Shown in pieces: positions 19,134-27,208 of a stretch of 62,630 nucleotides of DNA (the first letter of the stretch is position 1; every line of letters begins with the position of its first letter). The stretch lies in contig JAEUQE010000016.1 of the NCBI GenBank assembly GCA_016789785.1, positions 1 through 62,630 of the forward strand. The letters run 5' to 3'. Made by a program: the position numbers and the translations under genes. The DNA is from Bryobacterales bacterium (lineage in GTDB: Bacteria > Acidobacteriota > Terriglobia > Bryobacterales > Bryobacteraceae). The notes below the pieces were generated by a model that saw only the letters and a program-made list of their open reading frames with translations, made no database searches and was not told where the DNA came from.

Positions 19134-20273
19134 CTATCCACGGAATACGATCGCGGGCTCCAGCACCACCACGCGCCGCACGCTGAACACGCTGGCCAGC
19201 AGGATGATGATCGCGACAGCGCCCGCTGTGCCATACATGATTTCCGGCAGCAGGCGGAAGCCTCGCAGATCGAGATTATCCTTGGTCGCCTCGAAGAAGC
19301 CGGCCGTCATCGCGATCCCCATGCAATAGCCGACCACTCCGACAATCAGCGCCTGCAGGAGAATCATGCTCATGATGCGCCAGTTCGTGACGCCAATCGC
19401 CTTCAGTGCTCCGAACTGCTTCAGGTTCTCAATGGTGAATAGATAAAAGGTCTGACCCGCCACCACCGCGCCCACCAAAAACGCAATCGCCACCGTGATT
19501 CCGAAATTAATCGGAATGCCCGTGTTCTTGATGTAGTACCAGATGGTCTCCCATCCAAACTCGTGCGCCGTGGACGCCTTCAGATTCGTAGCTTCCGCGA
19601 TCCTCTTCGTAACTACCGAATCTTCGATACCCTCCCGGGCCTTCACCAGCACAAACGCCATCTGATTCCGTTCGCGCCCAATAAAGTTCATCGCCTGGGA
19701 ATAGCGCGTGTAGAAGACAGGCAGATTCACGAAGGGCGCGCTCGAATTCGCGATCCCGACAATAGTCACCGTGCGATCGAGCATATCGAGCGTCTTCCCC
19801 AACTCGAGTGGCTGATCCGGGAAGAAGAACTTGTAGCCGACCTGATCAATAATGATCGAGTCCGGCTCGCGCAACCGCTCCATGTCACCGAGCACCAGCT
19901 TGCGCGGACCGCCCACCAGCGTCGCATCGTCCAGCCCCATCAGAATCACGCCGCGGAAACGGCCGTCGGGAGTCTTGGCCCGGCTCACGCCTTTGTAGAG
20001 CGGTACGGCCCACTCCACTCCCTCTACGCCCCGGATCCGGTACAAGTCCTGATCCGTCAGCGCCTTCACTTCATCCAGATATTGTGTCTTCCCGTCCATC
20101 ACCCAGATGGAAGCATCGCGCACGTCCTTGATCTGGCTGCGCGTGCGATCCATCAGACCCACAAAGATCGACACCTGATGCGACATCAGGAAAGTGGAGA
20201 AGGCGACGGCGAAGATCAACCCCAGATACTTCGCCTTGTCGCCGGTCAGCATCTGCCAGGCCACAAAGTTCAT
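19134..20273 (-). CDS. ABC exporter permease with FtsX domain (DevC-like)
   Basis: A 379 aa inner-membrane protein with one N-terminal span, a periplasmic MacB-like domain, and three C-terminal spans of an FtsX permease (GITVAIAFLVGAVVAGQTFY; ILLQALIVGVVGYCMGIAMT; AGAVAIIILLASVFSVRRVV). This topology and the neighbouring adaptor match the DevC subunit of cyanobacterial exporters. It is the first gene of the exporter operon. A palindrome 48-62 bases upstream of its start matches one upstream of tetR and is the likely repression site. Confidence 0.9.
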   Translation of the reverse strand: MNFVAWQMLTGDKAKYLGLIFAVAFSTFLMSHQVSIFVGLMDRTRSQIKDVRDASIWVMDGKTQYLDEVKALTDQDLYRIRGVEGVEWAVPLYKGVSRAKTPDGRFRGVILMGLDDATLVGGPRKLVLGDMERLREPDSIIIDQVGYKFFFPDQPLELGKTLDMLDRTVTIVGIANSSAPFVNLPVFYTRYSQAMNFIGRERNQMAFVLVKAREGIEDSVVTKRIAEATNLKASTAHEFGWETIWYYIKNTGIPINFGITVAIAFLVGAVVAGQTFYLFTIENLKQFGALKAIGVTNWRIMSMILLQALIVGVVGYCMGIAMTAGFFEATKDNLDLRGFRLLPEIMYGTAGAVAIIILLASVFSVRRVVVLEPAIVFRG

Positions 20274-20320
20274 AAGAAAGCGTATTCCCAGTGTTCTGCT
20301 TGCCTACGAGCTATCTGACG

Positions 20321-20335
20321 CTGAACAGTGTTCAG
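20321..20335. promoter_or_regulatory. Candidate TetR operator upstream of the exporter operon
   Basis: CTGAACAGTGTTCAG has two perfect 7-base arms around one central base. It overlaps the tetR stop codon and lies 48-62 bases before the permease start. A half-site with the same core (CAGTGTTC, 20289-20296) lies nearer the gene. Confidence 0.65.
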
Positions 20336-20982
20336 AGGTTCAAATTTTTTTCGGGATTTTTCTGAATACCACGAAGGACCAGTTCCACGGTATTGGCGGC
20401 CAGCCGGTCTGTGAGCAGAAAAGGAATCCGCGCGTTTGTCAGCAGCCCCACCACGCCGTGCGACGCGGCCCAGATCGCCTGTGCGATTTCCTCGGCGGGC
20501 TTGTCCACCAACAGGCCGGCATCGGCAGCCCGTTGAACCGCCTCGATCAGGCCTGAAAAGCAGTTGCGCCCGATCAGTTCCTTCTGCGAGACCACGTCGC
20601 TCCTTTTGTGGATTTCGCCTTCCATTTGAAACGTCGCCGCGTAGTGAGCCGGGTAGTCCATGCCGAACTGGATGTAGACCAACATGCCGATTCGCAGAGC
20701 CTGCAGCGGGTCGAGGTGCGCTTTCGGGATCGCCAGTTGGCGCTCGCCCAGCTTCTGGAATGCCTGGACGCAGATGGCGTCGAGCAGGGCGTCTTTGTCC
20801 TCGAAGTAGTTGTAGATGGTTCCCGGAGACACGCCGATTCGCCCTGCCAGCTTGCGCATCGAGAAATTCTGGTATCCGGCTTCGGCGAAGAGTTCCGCCG
20901 CATTCTGGAGAATCGCCTGCCGCGGATCTCCCTTCGTCCGGGCGGAAGCGGCTTGGTTTCCGGTCATTTGAACGTTGTTCAT
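20332..20982 (-). CDS. TetR/AcrR-family repressor
   Basis: A helix-turn-helix regulator of about 216 aa. The N-terminal DNA-binding domain reads ILQNAAELFAEAGYQNFSMR, KLAGRIGVSPGTIYNYFEDK, and the rest is an all-helical ligand-binding domain. The reading frame continues upstream to a GTG at 21036, but that start would place an operator-like palindrome inside the gene; starts at 20982 or 20967 fit better with a TTGACA -35 box at 21011-21006. It is encoded directly upstream of the exporter operon on the same strand and probably represses both itself and the exporter. Confidence 0.9.
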   Translation of the reverse strand: MNNVQMTGNQAASARTKGDPRQAILQNAAELFAEAGYQNFSMRKLAGRIGVSPGTIYNYFEDKDALLDAICVQAFQKLGERQLAIPKAHLDPLQALRIGMLVYIQFGMDYPAHYAATFQMEGEIHKRSDVVSQKELIGRNCFSGLIEAVQRAADAGLLVDKPAEEIAQAIWAASHGVVGLLTNARIPFLLTDRLAANTVELVLRGIQKNPEKNLNL

Positions 20983-21029
20983 ATCATCGTTTGGATGGAT
21001 GCTGCTGTCAAGCCCGGGTTTCACGATTG

Positions 21030-21042
21030 TGAACACTGTTCA
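21030..21042. promoter_or_regulatory. Candidate TetR operator upstream of tetR
   Basis: TGAACACTGTTCA has perfect 6-base arms around one central base and the same core as the palindrome at 20321-20335. It lies 19 bases upstream of the TTGACA box of tetR and 50 bases before dusB, so it could affect both divergent genes. Confidence 0.65.
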
Positions 21043-21091
21043 AATGCAAACCCAAAAGCGCTCCGCGATCTCGCGCTAACCTATTGTGTAG

Positions 21092-22108
21092 ATGGTCAAA
21101 GTTCCCCCCAGCTTCGAAATCGGTCCCGTCCGGGTTGCGCCTGCCACCGTCCTCGCGCCCATGGCGGGCGTGACTGACACCGTGTTCCGCCGGTTGATCC
21201 GTAACCAAGGGGGCTGTGGCCTGCTGATGACCGAGTTCACCAGCTCGCATGGCATCGTCGCCACACAAAAAGCCCGCAAGCCCACTCGCACTTTCCGCTA
21301 CCTCGTCTTTGAGCCCGAGGAGCATCCCATCTCCGCCCAGTTGTTCGGCGCCGACCCGGCCGTCATGGCCGATGCCGCCCGCTTTTGCCAGGACCTGGGC
21401 TTTGATGCCGTCGACATCAACTTCGGCTGCCCGGTCAACAAAGTGGTCAAGTGCAATGGCGGCTCCGGCTGCCTCCGCGACCTCCCACTCGTGAGCCGCC
21501 TGCTCACCGAGGTCCGCAAGGCCATCACCATCCCGCTCACCATGAAGTTCCGTGCCGGATGGAACGACAAGGAACTCGTTTTCCTCGAAATGGGACGCAT
21601 CGCCGAAGAGTGTGGTCTGCAGGCGATCGCGCTCCATCCGCGTACACGCGAGCAGGGCTACTCCGGCCGTGCCGACTGGACCCGCATCGCCGCGCTCAAA
21701 GCTGGCACCAGGACCATCCCCGTCATCGGCAACGGCGACGTCGTCACCCCCGAGGACGCCTGCCGCATGGTCGCCGAAACCGGCTGTGATGCCGTCATGA
21801 TCGGCCGCACCGCATCCGCCAACCCCTGGATCTTCCGCCAGATTCAGGAATACCTCGCCACTGGCAGCTATTTCCAACCCACGGAGCGTGACCGGTACCA
21901 GATGATGCGGAAGTACTACGAGATGATGTCCGACAAAGCGACTCCGGACACCGTCGGCAAGATGAAGCAGTTCGCCACCTACTTCACGCACGGTGTCCGG
22001 AATGGCTCCAAGCTGCGCACCGCCATCTATCAGGCGCACACTGTAAACGAAATCCTGGAGAAGGTCGATGCATTCTTCCAGGGGGAACTGAATCCCGTCG
22101 CCGCCTAG
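21092..22108 (+). CDS. dusB: tRNA-dihydrouridine synthase
   Basis: An FMN enzyme of 338 aa that reduces uridines in the tRNA D-loop. Motifs visible are APMAGVTDTVFRRLIR near the N-terminus, INFGCPVNKVVK, the catalytic-cysteine loop GGSGCLRD, the phosphate-binding GNGDVVTPEDA, and GRTASANPWIF. Length is normal for the DusB group. No Shine-Dalgarno is seen; a TATTGT lies four bases before the ATG, so translation may begin at or near the transcript end. It is divergent from tetR. Confidence 0.94.
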   Translation: MVKVPPSFEIGPVRVAPATVLAPMAGVTDTVFRRLIRNQGGCGLLMTEFTSSHGIVATQKARKPTRTFRYLVFEPEEHPISAQLFGADPAVMADAARFCQDLGFDAVDINFGCPVNKVVKCNGGSGCLRDLPLVSRLLTEVRKAITIPLTMKFRAGWNDKELVFLEMGRIAEECGLQAIALHPRTREQGYSGRADWTRIAALKAGTRTIPVIGNGDVVTPEDACRMVAETGCDAVMIGRTASANPWIFRQIQEYLATGSYFQPTERDRYQMMRKYYEMMSDKATPDTVGKMKQFATYFTHGVRNGSKLRTAIYQAHTVNEILEKVDAFFQGELNPVAA

Positions 22109-22111
22109 CGT

Positions 22112-22276
22112 TCAACGAGGAGTGATGCGCGTCGGATCCATCGGCCGGTGGATCGATGTCTTATGTTCCGATCGGGATTGTGTAGCAACTGGCTTGGCAG
22201 AGAGGTGCCCAAGTGAGACAATACTGCACAGTGCCCACGTGAGAATTGCGAACTTGCGTCTCCGATAGATCGTCAT
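22112..22276 (-). CDS. Small secreted or membrane peptide, unknown
   Basis: A possible 54 aa protein facing dusB tail to tail. It starts with basic residues and one hydrophobic segment (FAILTWALCSIVSLGHLSA) resembling a signal peptide, followed by a short polar tail. The main support is a perfect AGGAGG ten bases before the ATG at 22276. The reading frame overlaps a hairpin (22135-22154) that could instead be a dusB terminator. No homologue is recognised. Confidence 0.4.
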   Translation of the reverse strand: MTIYRRRKFAILTWALCSIVSLGHLSAKPVATQSRSEHKTSIHRPMDPTRITPR

Positions 22277-22380
22277 TTGCGATCTTCCTCCTGTTTTGCG
22301 GTTCGCTTCCATCCGCGGCCGCTCATAGATCGATCATGCGGCGAAATCGAAGACTAAGGGAGTTAGAGCGGCGTTTCGAG

Positions 22381-22396
22381 GGCGTTACGTAACGCC
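22381..22396. promoter_or_regulatory. Perfect 16-bp palindrome over the promoter of the TolB/TPR regulator gene
   Basis: GGCGTTACGTAACGCC is its own reverse complement. It covers the place expected for the -35 region of the -10 box TAGAAT at 22408-22413, and ends 26 bases before the ATG. This position suits a repressor or autoregulator site. Confidence 0.6.
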
Positions 22397-22422
22397 GAAT
22401 TGCTGATTAGAATGAAGAGGTT

Positions 22423-24348
22423 ATGGCGTCAGGCGACAATGCGATGCAGAGCGGTTCACCGCCATCCGGCGCCTCGTTACTGACGGCGGAAGCCATCCAG
22501 GAACAGGCCCAGCGCATCCTTTCCAGCCAGCGGTTTGCGTCCGCTGACCGCCTCCGCAACTTCCTCCGCTTCATCATTGGCAAGGCGCTCGACGGCAAGG
22601 CCGGCGAGGTCAAAGAGTATCTCATCGCCATTGAGGTCTACGGCCGCAAGCCCGACTACGATCCGAAAATCGACTCCATTGTCCGCGTCGAAGCAAGTCG
22701 GCTCCGATCTCGCCTTCGCGAGTACTACGAAGCCGAAGGCCGCACCGATCCGATCCTGGTCGAACTTCCCAAGGGCTCCTATGTCCCTTCCTTCCGGGCT
22801 AACCTCCGCGACCTGGCCCTGCCTCCCGAGCCGCCGGTGAACCCGGCCAAGGAATCCGTAACGGAACTTCCAGCCCCCGCCGCCAGCCTGCCCGCCCCCC
22901 GTCCAAAAACATGGCTATGGGTCGCCGCCGCGTTCTTGCTTATCCTCGCCGCCCTCGCCGTCTGGCCTCGCCTCAGATCCCAGCCGGCGAAACTCAGCAT
23001 AGCCGTCCTCCCCTTCGCCAACCTAACTCTCGATCCGAAAAACGATGTCCTCGTAAAAGGTCTGGCCAAGGACATCGAGTCCGCGCTGACACAATCCGGC
23101 GGGCTTCGCGTGCTGAGTGGGGCCTCGCCCCAGCAGTTGCGGTCCGACTTGCTTCTCGAAGGCAGCGTTCGCGTCGACAGGGACCGGTTTCGGGTGATCG
23201 TCCAGATGCTTCAGCTCAAAGAGGGGGGCTACCTCTGGTCGCAGACCTACGAGAAGCAGTCCTCCGATTTGTTCTCCCTTCAATCGGAACTCGCGCAGGC
23301 AATCTACCGCGATACCGAAACCAAAGGGCTGCAATACTCTCAGGAACTCTCCGCCGGGGGTACGCCGAGAGGTAGGGCCCTCGGCTTCCTCCGCCAAGCC
23401 CGGCCCCGGCCCGGGTACGACCACGATGGCATGCTGATGCGCGGTCCTTCCACCTACGAACGGCTGCGCCTTGAGGAAGTAAATCGTTCCATTGCGCTGC
23501 TAGAACAGGCCGTGGGCGCCGATCCGGGGTTTGCCCTGGCCCATTCCGCCTTGGCGTCTTTTCTGAGTGTCGCCGGAGAGTACGACGCGCGCATGATCCA
23601 GCGCGCCAAGCAGGCGGCCTTCCGTGCCCTGCAACTCGACCCGAATCTCGGCGAGACGCACCTTCTGCTTGGCCACGTCGCGTTTCTCTCGGAGTGGGAT
23701 TTCCGCGCCGCCGCCGAACATCTTCAGAAGAGCACGCAACTGGAGCCTCGCATCCTGTCGGGCTACCGTCTCTATGCCGACGTGCTCACCCTCCTCGACC
23801 GGCCGGATGAGGCGCTCCGGGAGCTCGAGCGCGGCCGTGTGATCTACCCCAAAAACCCCGTCATCGAGACCGAAGTCGCCGTGGTCCTCTACAATAGCGG
23901 ACGCTTCGACGAGATGTCCCGCCAGGCCCAGCAGGTGCTCAAGCAGTTTCCGGGTTTCCCCCTTGCTCACTGGGTTGCCGGGTTGGCCCTCGAGCAGCAA
24001 AAGAAGTATCCCGAAGCTATCGCCCATTTCGAAGCATGCCTGAAACTCTCCGCGCGCGATGGACGTTGTACGGTCGCGGTAGGACATGCCTATGCCAAAG
24101 CGGGAAGGCGCGCCGACGCGCTGAAAATCTCCGAGCAATACCGTCTACGTACGAACCAGGTGGCTGCTCCCTATTCGCGCGCTCTCATTGCCAACGCCCT
24201 GGGCGATCGTGCTTCGGCAATCAACTTTCTGGAAGCTTCCTTCGACGTCAAAGAGCAGGGATTCCCCTACCTGAAAGTCGAGCCGCGGCTCGCGAACTTG
24301 CGTTCCGACCCGAAGATCGCGCCTCTACTCCGCGGCATCGGTCTCTAA
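22423..24348 (+). CDS. Membrane-anchored TolB/TPR protein with an N-terminal regulator-like domain
   Basis: A protein of 641 aa. Residues about 20-125 form a domain common at the N-terminus of Acidobacteria TPR proteins ([57 protein letters not shown]); it is often annotated as DNA-binding, but I cannot confirm that here. A membrane span lies at 164-182. A TolB-N/FlgO-like domain follows ([18 protein letters not shown]), then several TPR repeats to the end. A -10 box TAGAAT stands nine bases before the ATG, with a perfect palindrome upstream, suggesting autoregulation. Role unknown; a signalling or scaffolding function is likely. Confidence 0.75.
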   Translation: MASGDNAMQSGSPPSGASLLTAEAIQEQAQRILSSQRFASADRLRNFLRFIIGKALDGKAGEVKEYLIAIEVYGRKPDYDPKIDSIVRVEASRLRSRLREYYEAEGRTDPILVELPKGSYVPSFRANLRDLALPPEPPVNPAKESVTELPAPAASLPAPRPKTWLWVAAAFLLILAALAVWPRLRSQPAKLSIAVLPFANLTLDPKNDVLVKGLAKDIESALTQSGGLRVLSGASPQQLRSDLLLEGSVRVDRDRFRVIVQMLQLKEGGYLWSQTYEKQSSDLFSLQSELAQAIYRDTETKGLQYSQELSAGGTPRGRALGFLRQARPRPGYDHDGMLMRGPSTYERLRLEEVNRSIALLEQAVGADPGFALAHSALASFLSVAGEYDARMIQRAKQAAFRALQLDPNLGETHLLLGHVAFLSEWDFRAAAEHLQKSTQLEPRILSGYRLYADVLTLLDRPDEALRELERGRVIYPKNPVIETEVAVVLYNSGRFDEMSRQAQQVLKQFPGFPLAHWVAGLALEQQKKYPEAIAHFEACLKLSARDGRCTVAVGHAYAKAGRRADALKISEQYRLRTNQVAAPYSRALIANALGDRASAINFLEASFDVKEQGFPYLKVEPRLANLRSDPKIAPLLRGIGL

Positions 24349-24362
24349 CTTCTAAGTTCCCC

Positions 24363-24800
24363 ATGAAAAAGGTCCAGATCATCACTGACGGTTCGTGTCT
24401 CGGCAATCCCGGACCGGGCGGATGGGCGTGTATCCTCCGCTACGGCGCGCATTCCAAGGAGCTTTCCGGCGCCGAGCCCCACACGACCAACAATCGTATG
24501 GAAATCATGGCCGCCATCCAGGCCCTCGGCTTACTCAAGGAACGGTGCCAGGTCGAACTCGTCACCGATTCCCAATACCTTAAGAACGGCATTACCAAGT
24601 GGATTCGCGGCTGGAAGCGCAACGGCTGGATGACCAGAGAGCAGAAGCCCGTGCTCAATCGCGATTTATGGGAGCAACTCGACGCCCTCATCGCGAAGCA
24701 TGAAGTCGTCTGGGAGTGGACCAAGGGCCACGCCGCTCACGATGACAACAACCGTTGTGATGAACTCGCGCAAGCCGCCGCCCGCCAGGTTTCGCGGTAA
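24363..24800 (+). CDS. rnhA: Ribonuclease HI
   Basis: A 145 aa enzyme that degrades RNA in RNA-DNA hybrids. The DEDD metal ligands are present at D9 (ITDGS), E47 (NNRMEI), D69 (VTDSQ) and D133 (RCDELA), with the conserved H123 (TKGHA). I chose the ATG at 24363 because the family begins with this short lead to the first strand; the open frame upstream overlaps the previous gene. It follows the TPR gene by 14 bases. The stop codon lies inside a REP-like palindromic element. Confidence 0.95.
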   Translation: MKKVQIITDGSCLGNPGPGGWACILRYGAHSKELSGAEPHTTNNRMEIMAAIQALGLLKERCQVELVTDSQYLKNGITKWIRGWKRNGWMTREQKPVLNRDLWEQLDALIAKHEVVWEWTKGHAAHDDNNRCDELAQAAARQVSR

Positions 24801-24817
24801 CGCAGACTTCAGTCTGC
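24797..24817 (+). repeat. REP-like palindromic element, single copy
   Basis: GTAAC followed by GCAGACT-TC-AGTCTGC and CCGC, closely matching the elements at 17154-17325. The first bases overlap the rnhA stop codon, so the hairpin may also help end the transcript, although no T-run follows. Confidence 0.65.
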
Positions 24818-24896
24818 CGCCTCGACAATCGTATCGATGCCCGGGTTTGTGGCGCGGGTACACCTTCGCCACCCGCGGCACACCAGGAAGCCTTAC

Positions 24897-27104
24897 TCAT
24901 CTCCCCGGCTCAATCCGCAGCACCGCCTTCCGCGGCACCTGCTGAAAAGGCATCGGAAAGCTGCGCCCATGGTAGTAACTCTTCCATTGATCGGAAAAAT
25001 GCCCCGACAATACCTGCCCCGATTGTCCAATCGTCACATTGTGAAGCGATCCATCCCAGTTACTCAGATCCGCCACGAATCGCATGGACGGACCAATCCG
25101 CCGCGAGGTCTGCTTCACCGTCGTCGATGCCCCATCCATGGGCATAGGGCCAATCGTGAAGTACTTCCCCACCGATGGGATCCGGCTTACCACTGGATGT
25201 GCCAGCGTGAACTGTGTGTACCGGCCGTAGTCCCACTTTCCGAAATCGGCGCCCTGCATCTTCTTGCCCTCGTCCATTGCATCGGCGAAACAACGTAACA
25301 ACAATTGGTCGTAGTCCGCGAACCACTCCGCCGGCCGGTCCCGCAACAGTTTCTCAATCACCGCCGGTGCCATCTGTAATTCGTAATTCGATCCCTGCCC
25401 CGGAGCCGCGTTCTCCGCCACCGCCCGCCGCACATGCTGATACACCAGCGTCACCACCAGAGGCGCGGCGCTCCCCGCCCGCATCTGCCCGTCCCAATTT
25501 TTGAGAGCCTCCGCCGCGGCCGCAAGCGAAGTGTTTCTCCGCCCCCGCTTCTCATAGGCCGCATACACTTGCTGCGCCAGGAAGTGCGAAAACGCGGAAT
25601 AAACATCCATCTGAATGGAAAGCTGATCCTCCGCCTTCCACCCGCTTCGCGACTTCAACCGGGCCTCGATCTGCCGCGAGCGGTAGTGCGAAGCGAAGTT
25701 GCCGCTCACCGGATAAGCATACTTGGAGGGAAACGGATTCTGGTTCGCCGTGACAATGTATCCCGAAGGCGGGTTGTAAGCCGCCGGTAACTCCTCAAAG
25801 GGAATGAAGCCTTCCCATTCGTAGTTACCTCCGCCTTCCACCGGAAAGTCACCGCGATGATTCTTCCGGATCGGTAACTTGCCCGCCGCCTGATAGCCGA
25901 TGTTCCCCTCCACATCCGCGTAGACGAAGTTCTGGCCCGGCCCCACATACCGGCTCAGCGCCGTACGAAACTCCTGCCAGTTCCTGGCGCGGTTGATCTC
26001 CAGGAACGGAAACTGCCAGCCATTCGGCTCCGCCGCCGTCCATCGCAACGCAAGGGATTCGTTCCCAGCCGTTACCAGGATCGGACCGTGCCGCGTCACC
26101 ACCAGCGGTACATCCTTGGACTCTCCGCCCTTCACCCGAATCGTCTCGCGCTCCATCCGGGCCTGTTCCGTCTGGCCCTGGAACACATATGTGCCCCCCG
26201 GCTGGCTGAACTGTTCGCGATACAGATCCTGCACGTCGAACTGGAGATTCGTCACGCCCCACGCAATCCACTCATTGTGCCCGATGATCACGCACGGCAG
26301 CCCCGGCAGCGTGAAGCCCATCACGTTCACATTCGGCCCCTTCAAGTGCACCGAATACCAAGGCCCCGGAAACGCCCACTCCAGATGCGTGTCATTCGCC
26401 AGCAGAGGCTTCCCGCTTGCAGTATGGCGGCCCGCGATCACCCATGCGTTCGAGCCAGGCTGCACCTCGCTCCCCGTTTGATACGGGAACAGCGCATCCA
26501 CTTTCTTCGCGTCCCCCTTCGATAGCATCGCCCGCTTCAGCACTTCATCCCGCCAGCTATTCGTCAGGCTCCGGTACATCTGCAGACCCACCAGAATCGA
26601 GTCGGAAACAGTCCACGGACGCGGGTCGTAAGCGAGTAGCGTGAACTCGATCGGCAGCCTGCCCCGATGCGTCTCAATGAAGTGATTCACGCCGCGCGCA
26701 TAAGCGACCAGCAGATTGCGGTCAGGCCCCTGCAGACTCCGTGCGTGCATCTCCGCCAGCCGCTTCATCCGCAGCCGGCGTGCGTCCTGATCCGCTTCCA
26801 GCGCCGCCGGTCCCACCACTTCGCTCAATTCGCCCGCCGCCAGCCGCCGCAACGCATCCATCTGCCACAAGCGGTCCTGCGCCGTCACATAGCCCTGGAG
26901 GAAGAACAGATCCTCCGGAGTGCCCGCCTCCAGGTGCGGCACGCCCAGTTCATCGCGAGTCACCTGCGCTGCCTGGCTCAAAGGCAATGACAGCGTGCCC
27001 GTGGCCTGCGGCAACGGCCGCCACCCATACCAATAGACCAGTGCTGCCAGTGCAATCAACGTCAGCACAACAACGATGTTAAAAATCCGGACAAACAATC
27101 GCAT
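24897..27104 (-). CDS. Penicillin acylase family (Ntn-hydrolase) protein
   Basis: A 735 aa N-terminal-nucleophile hydrolase, probably self-cleaved before S218 (QPGSNAWVIAG), which would become the catalytic residue of the beta chain. Further family features are the oxyanion region (GHNEWIAWGVTN) and ANQNPFPSKYAYP. An N-terminal membrane span at about residues 7-26 (NIVVVLTLIALAALVYWYG) would carry it to the periplasm. The family cleaves amide bonds in beta-lactams, acyl-homoserine lactones and other acylated compounds; the true substrate is unknown. It is divergent from the CNNM gene. Confidence 0.92.
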   Translation of the reverse strand: MRLFVRIFNIVVVLTLIALAALVYWYGWRPLPQATGTLSLPLSQAAQVTRDELGVPHLEAGTPEDLFFLQGYVTAQDRLWQMDALRRLAAGELSEVVGPAALEADQDARRLRMKRLAEMHARSLQGPDRNLLVAYARGVNHFIETHRGRLPIEFTLLAYDPRPWTVSDSILVGLQMYRSLTNSWRDEVLKRAMLSKGDAKKVDALFPYQTGSEVQPGSNAWVIAGRHTASGKPLLANDTHLEWAFPGPWYSVHLKGPNVNVMGFTLPGLPCVIIGHNEWIAWGVTNLQFDVQDLYREQFSQPGGTYVFQGQTEQARMERETIRVKGGESKDVPLVVTRHGPILVTAGNESLALRWTAAEPNGWQFPFLEINRARNWQEFRTALSRYVGPGQNFVYADVEGNIGYQAAGKLPIRKNHRGDFPVEGGGNYEWEGFIPFEELPAAYNPPSGYIVTANQNPFPSKYAYPVSGNFASHYRSRQIEARLKSRSGWKAEDQLSIQMDVYSAFSHFLAQQVYAAYEKRGRRNTSLAAAAEALKNWDGQMRAGSAAPLVVTLVYQHVRRAVAENAAPGQGSNYELQMAPAVIEKLLRDRPAEWFADYDQLLLRCFADAMDEGKKMQGADFGKWDYGRYTQFTLAHPVVSRIPSVGKYFTIGPMPMDGASTTVKQTSRRIGPSMRFVADLSNWDGSLHNVTIGQSGQVLSGHFSDQWKSYYHGRSFPMPFQQVPRKAVLRIEPGR

Positions 27105-27196
27105 GAGGAGCAGTTAGCTGCATTGTACCCTGATTGCCACTCCCGCCCAGCGTTTCTCGCGGCCCGCCCCAGCGGCAGCCGGTCCCCATGAGAGAA

Positions 27197-27202
27197 TAAA
27201 GT
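27197..27202 (+). promoter_or_regulatory. -10 box TAAAGT, leaderless-type
   Basis: TAAAGT lies exactly six bases before the ATG at 27209, with no Shine-Dalgarno in between. Confidence 0.55.
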
Positions 27203-27208
27203 CTCTGC

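Noticed and set aside
21008..22039. 343-codon minus-strand frame opposite dusB
   Set aside because: Gly/Ala/Asp-rich shadow of dusB; it would also cross the tetR promoter.
22135..22154. Hairpin GATCCA...TGGATC considered as the dusB terminator
   Set aside because: No T-run follows on the plus strand, and it lies within the small ORF on the other strand. Left undecided.
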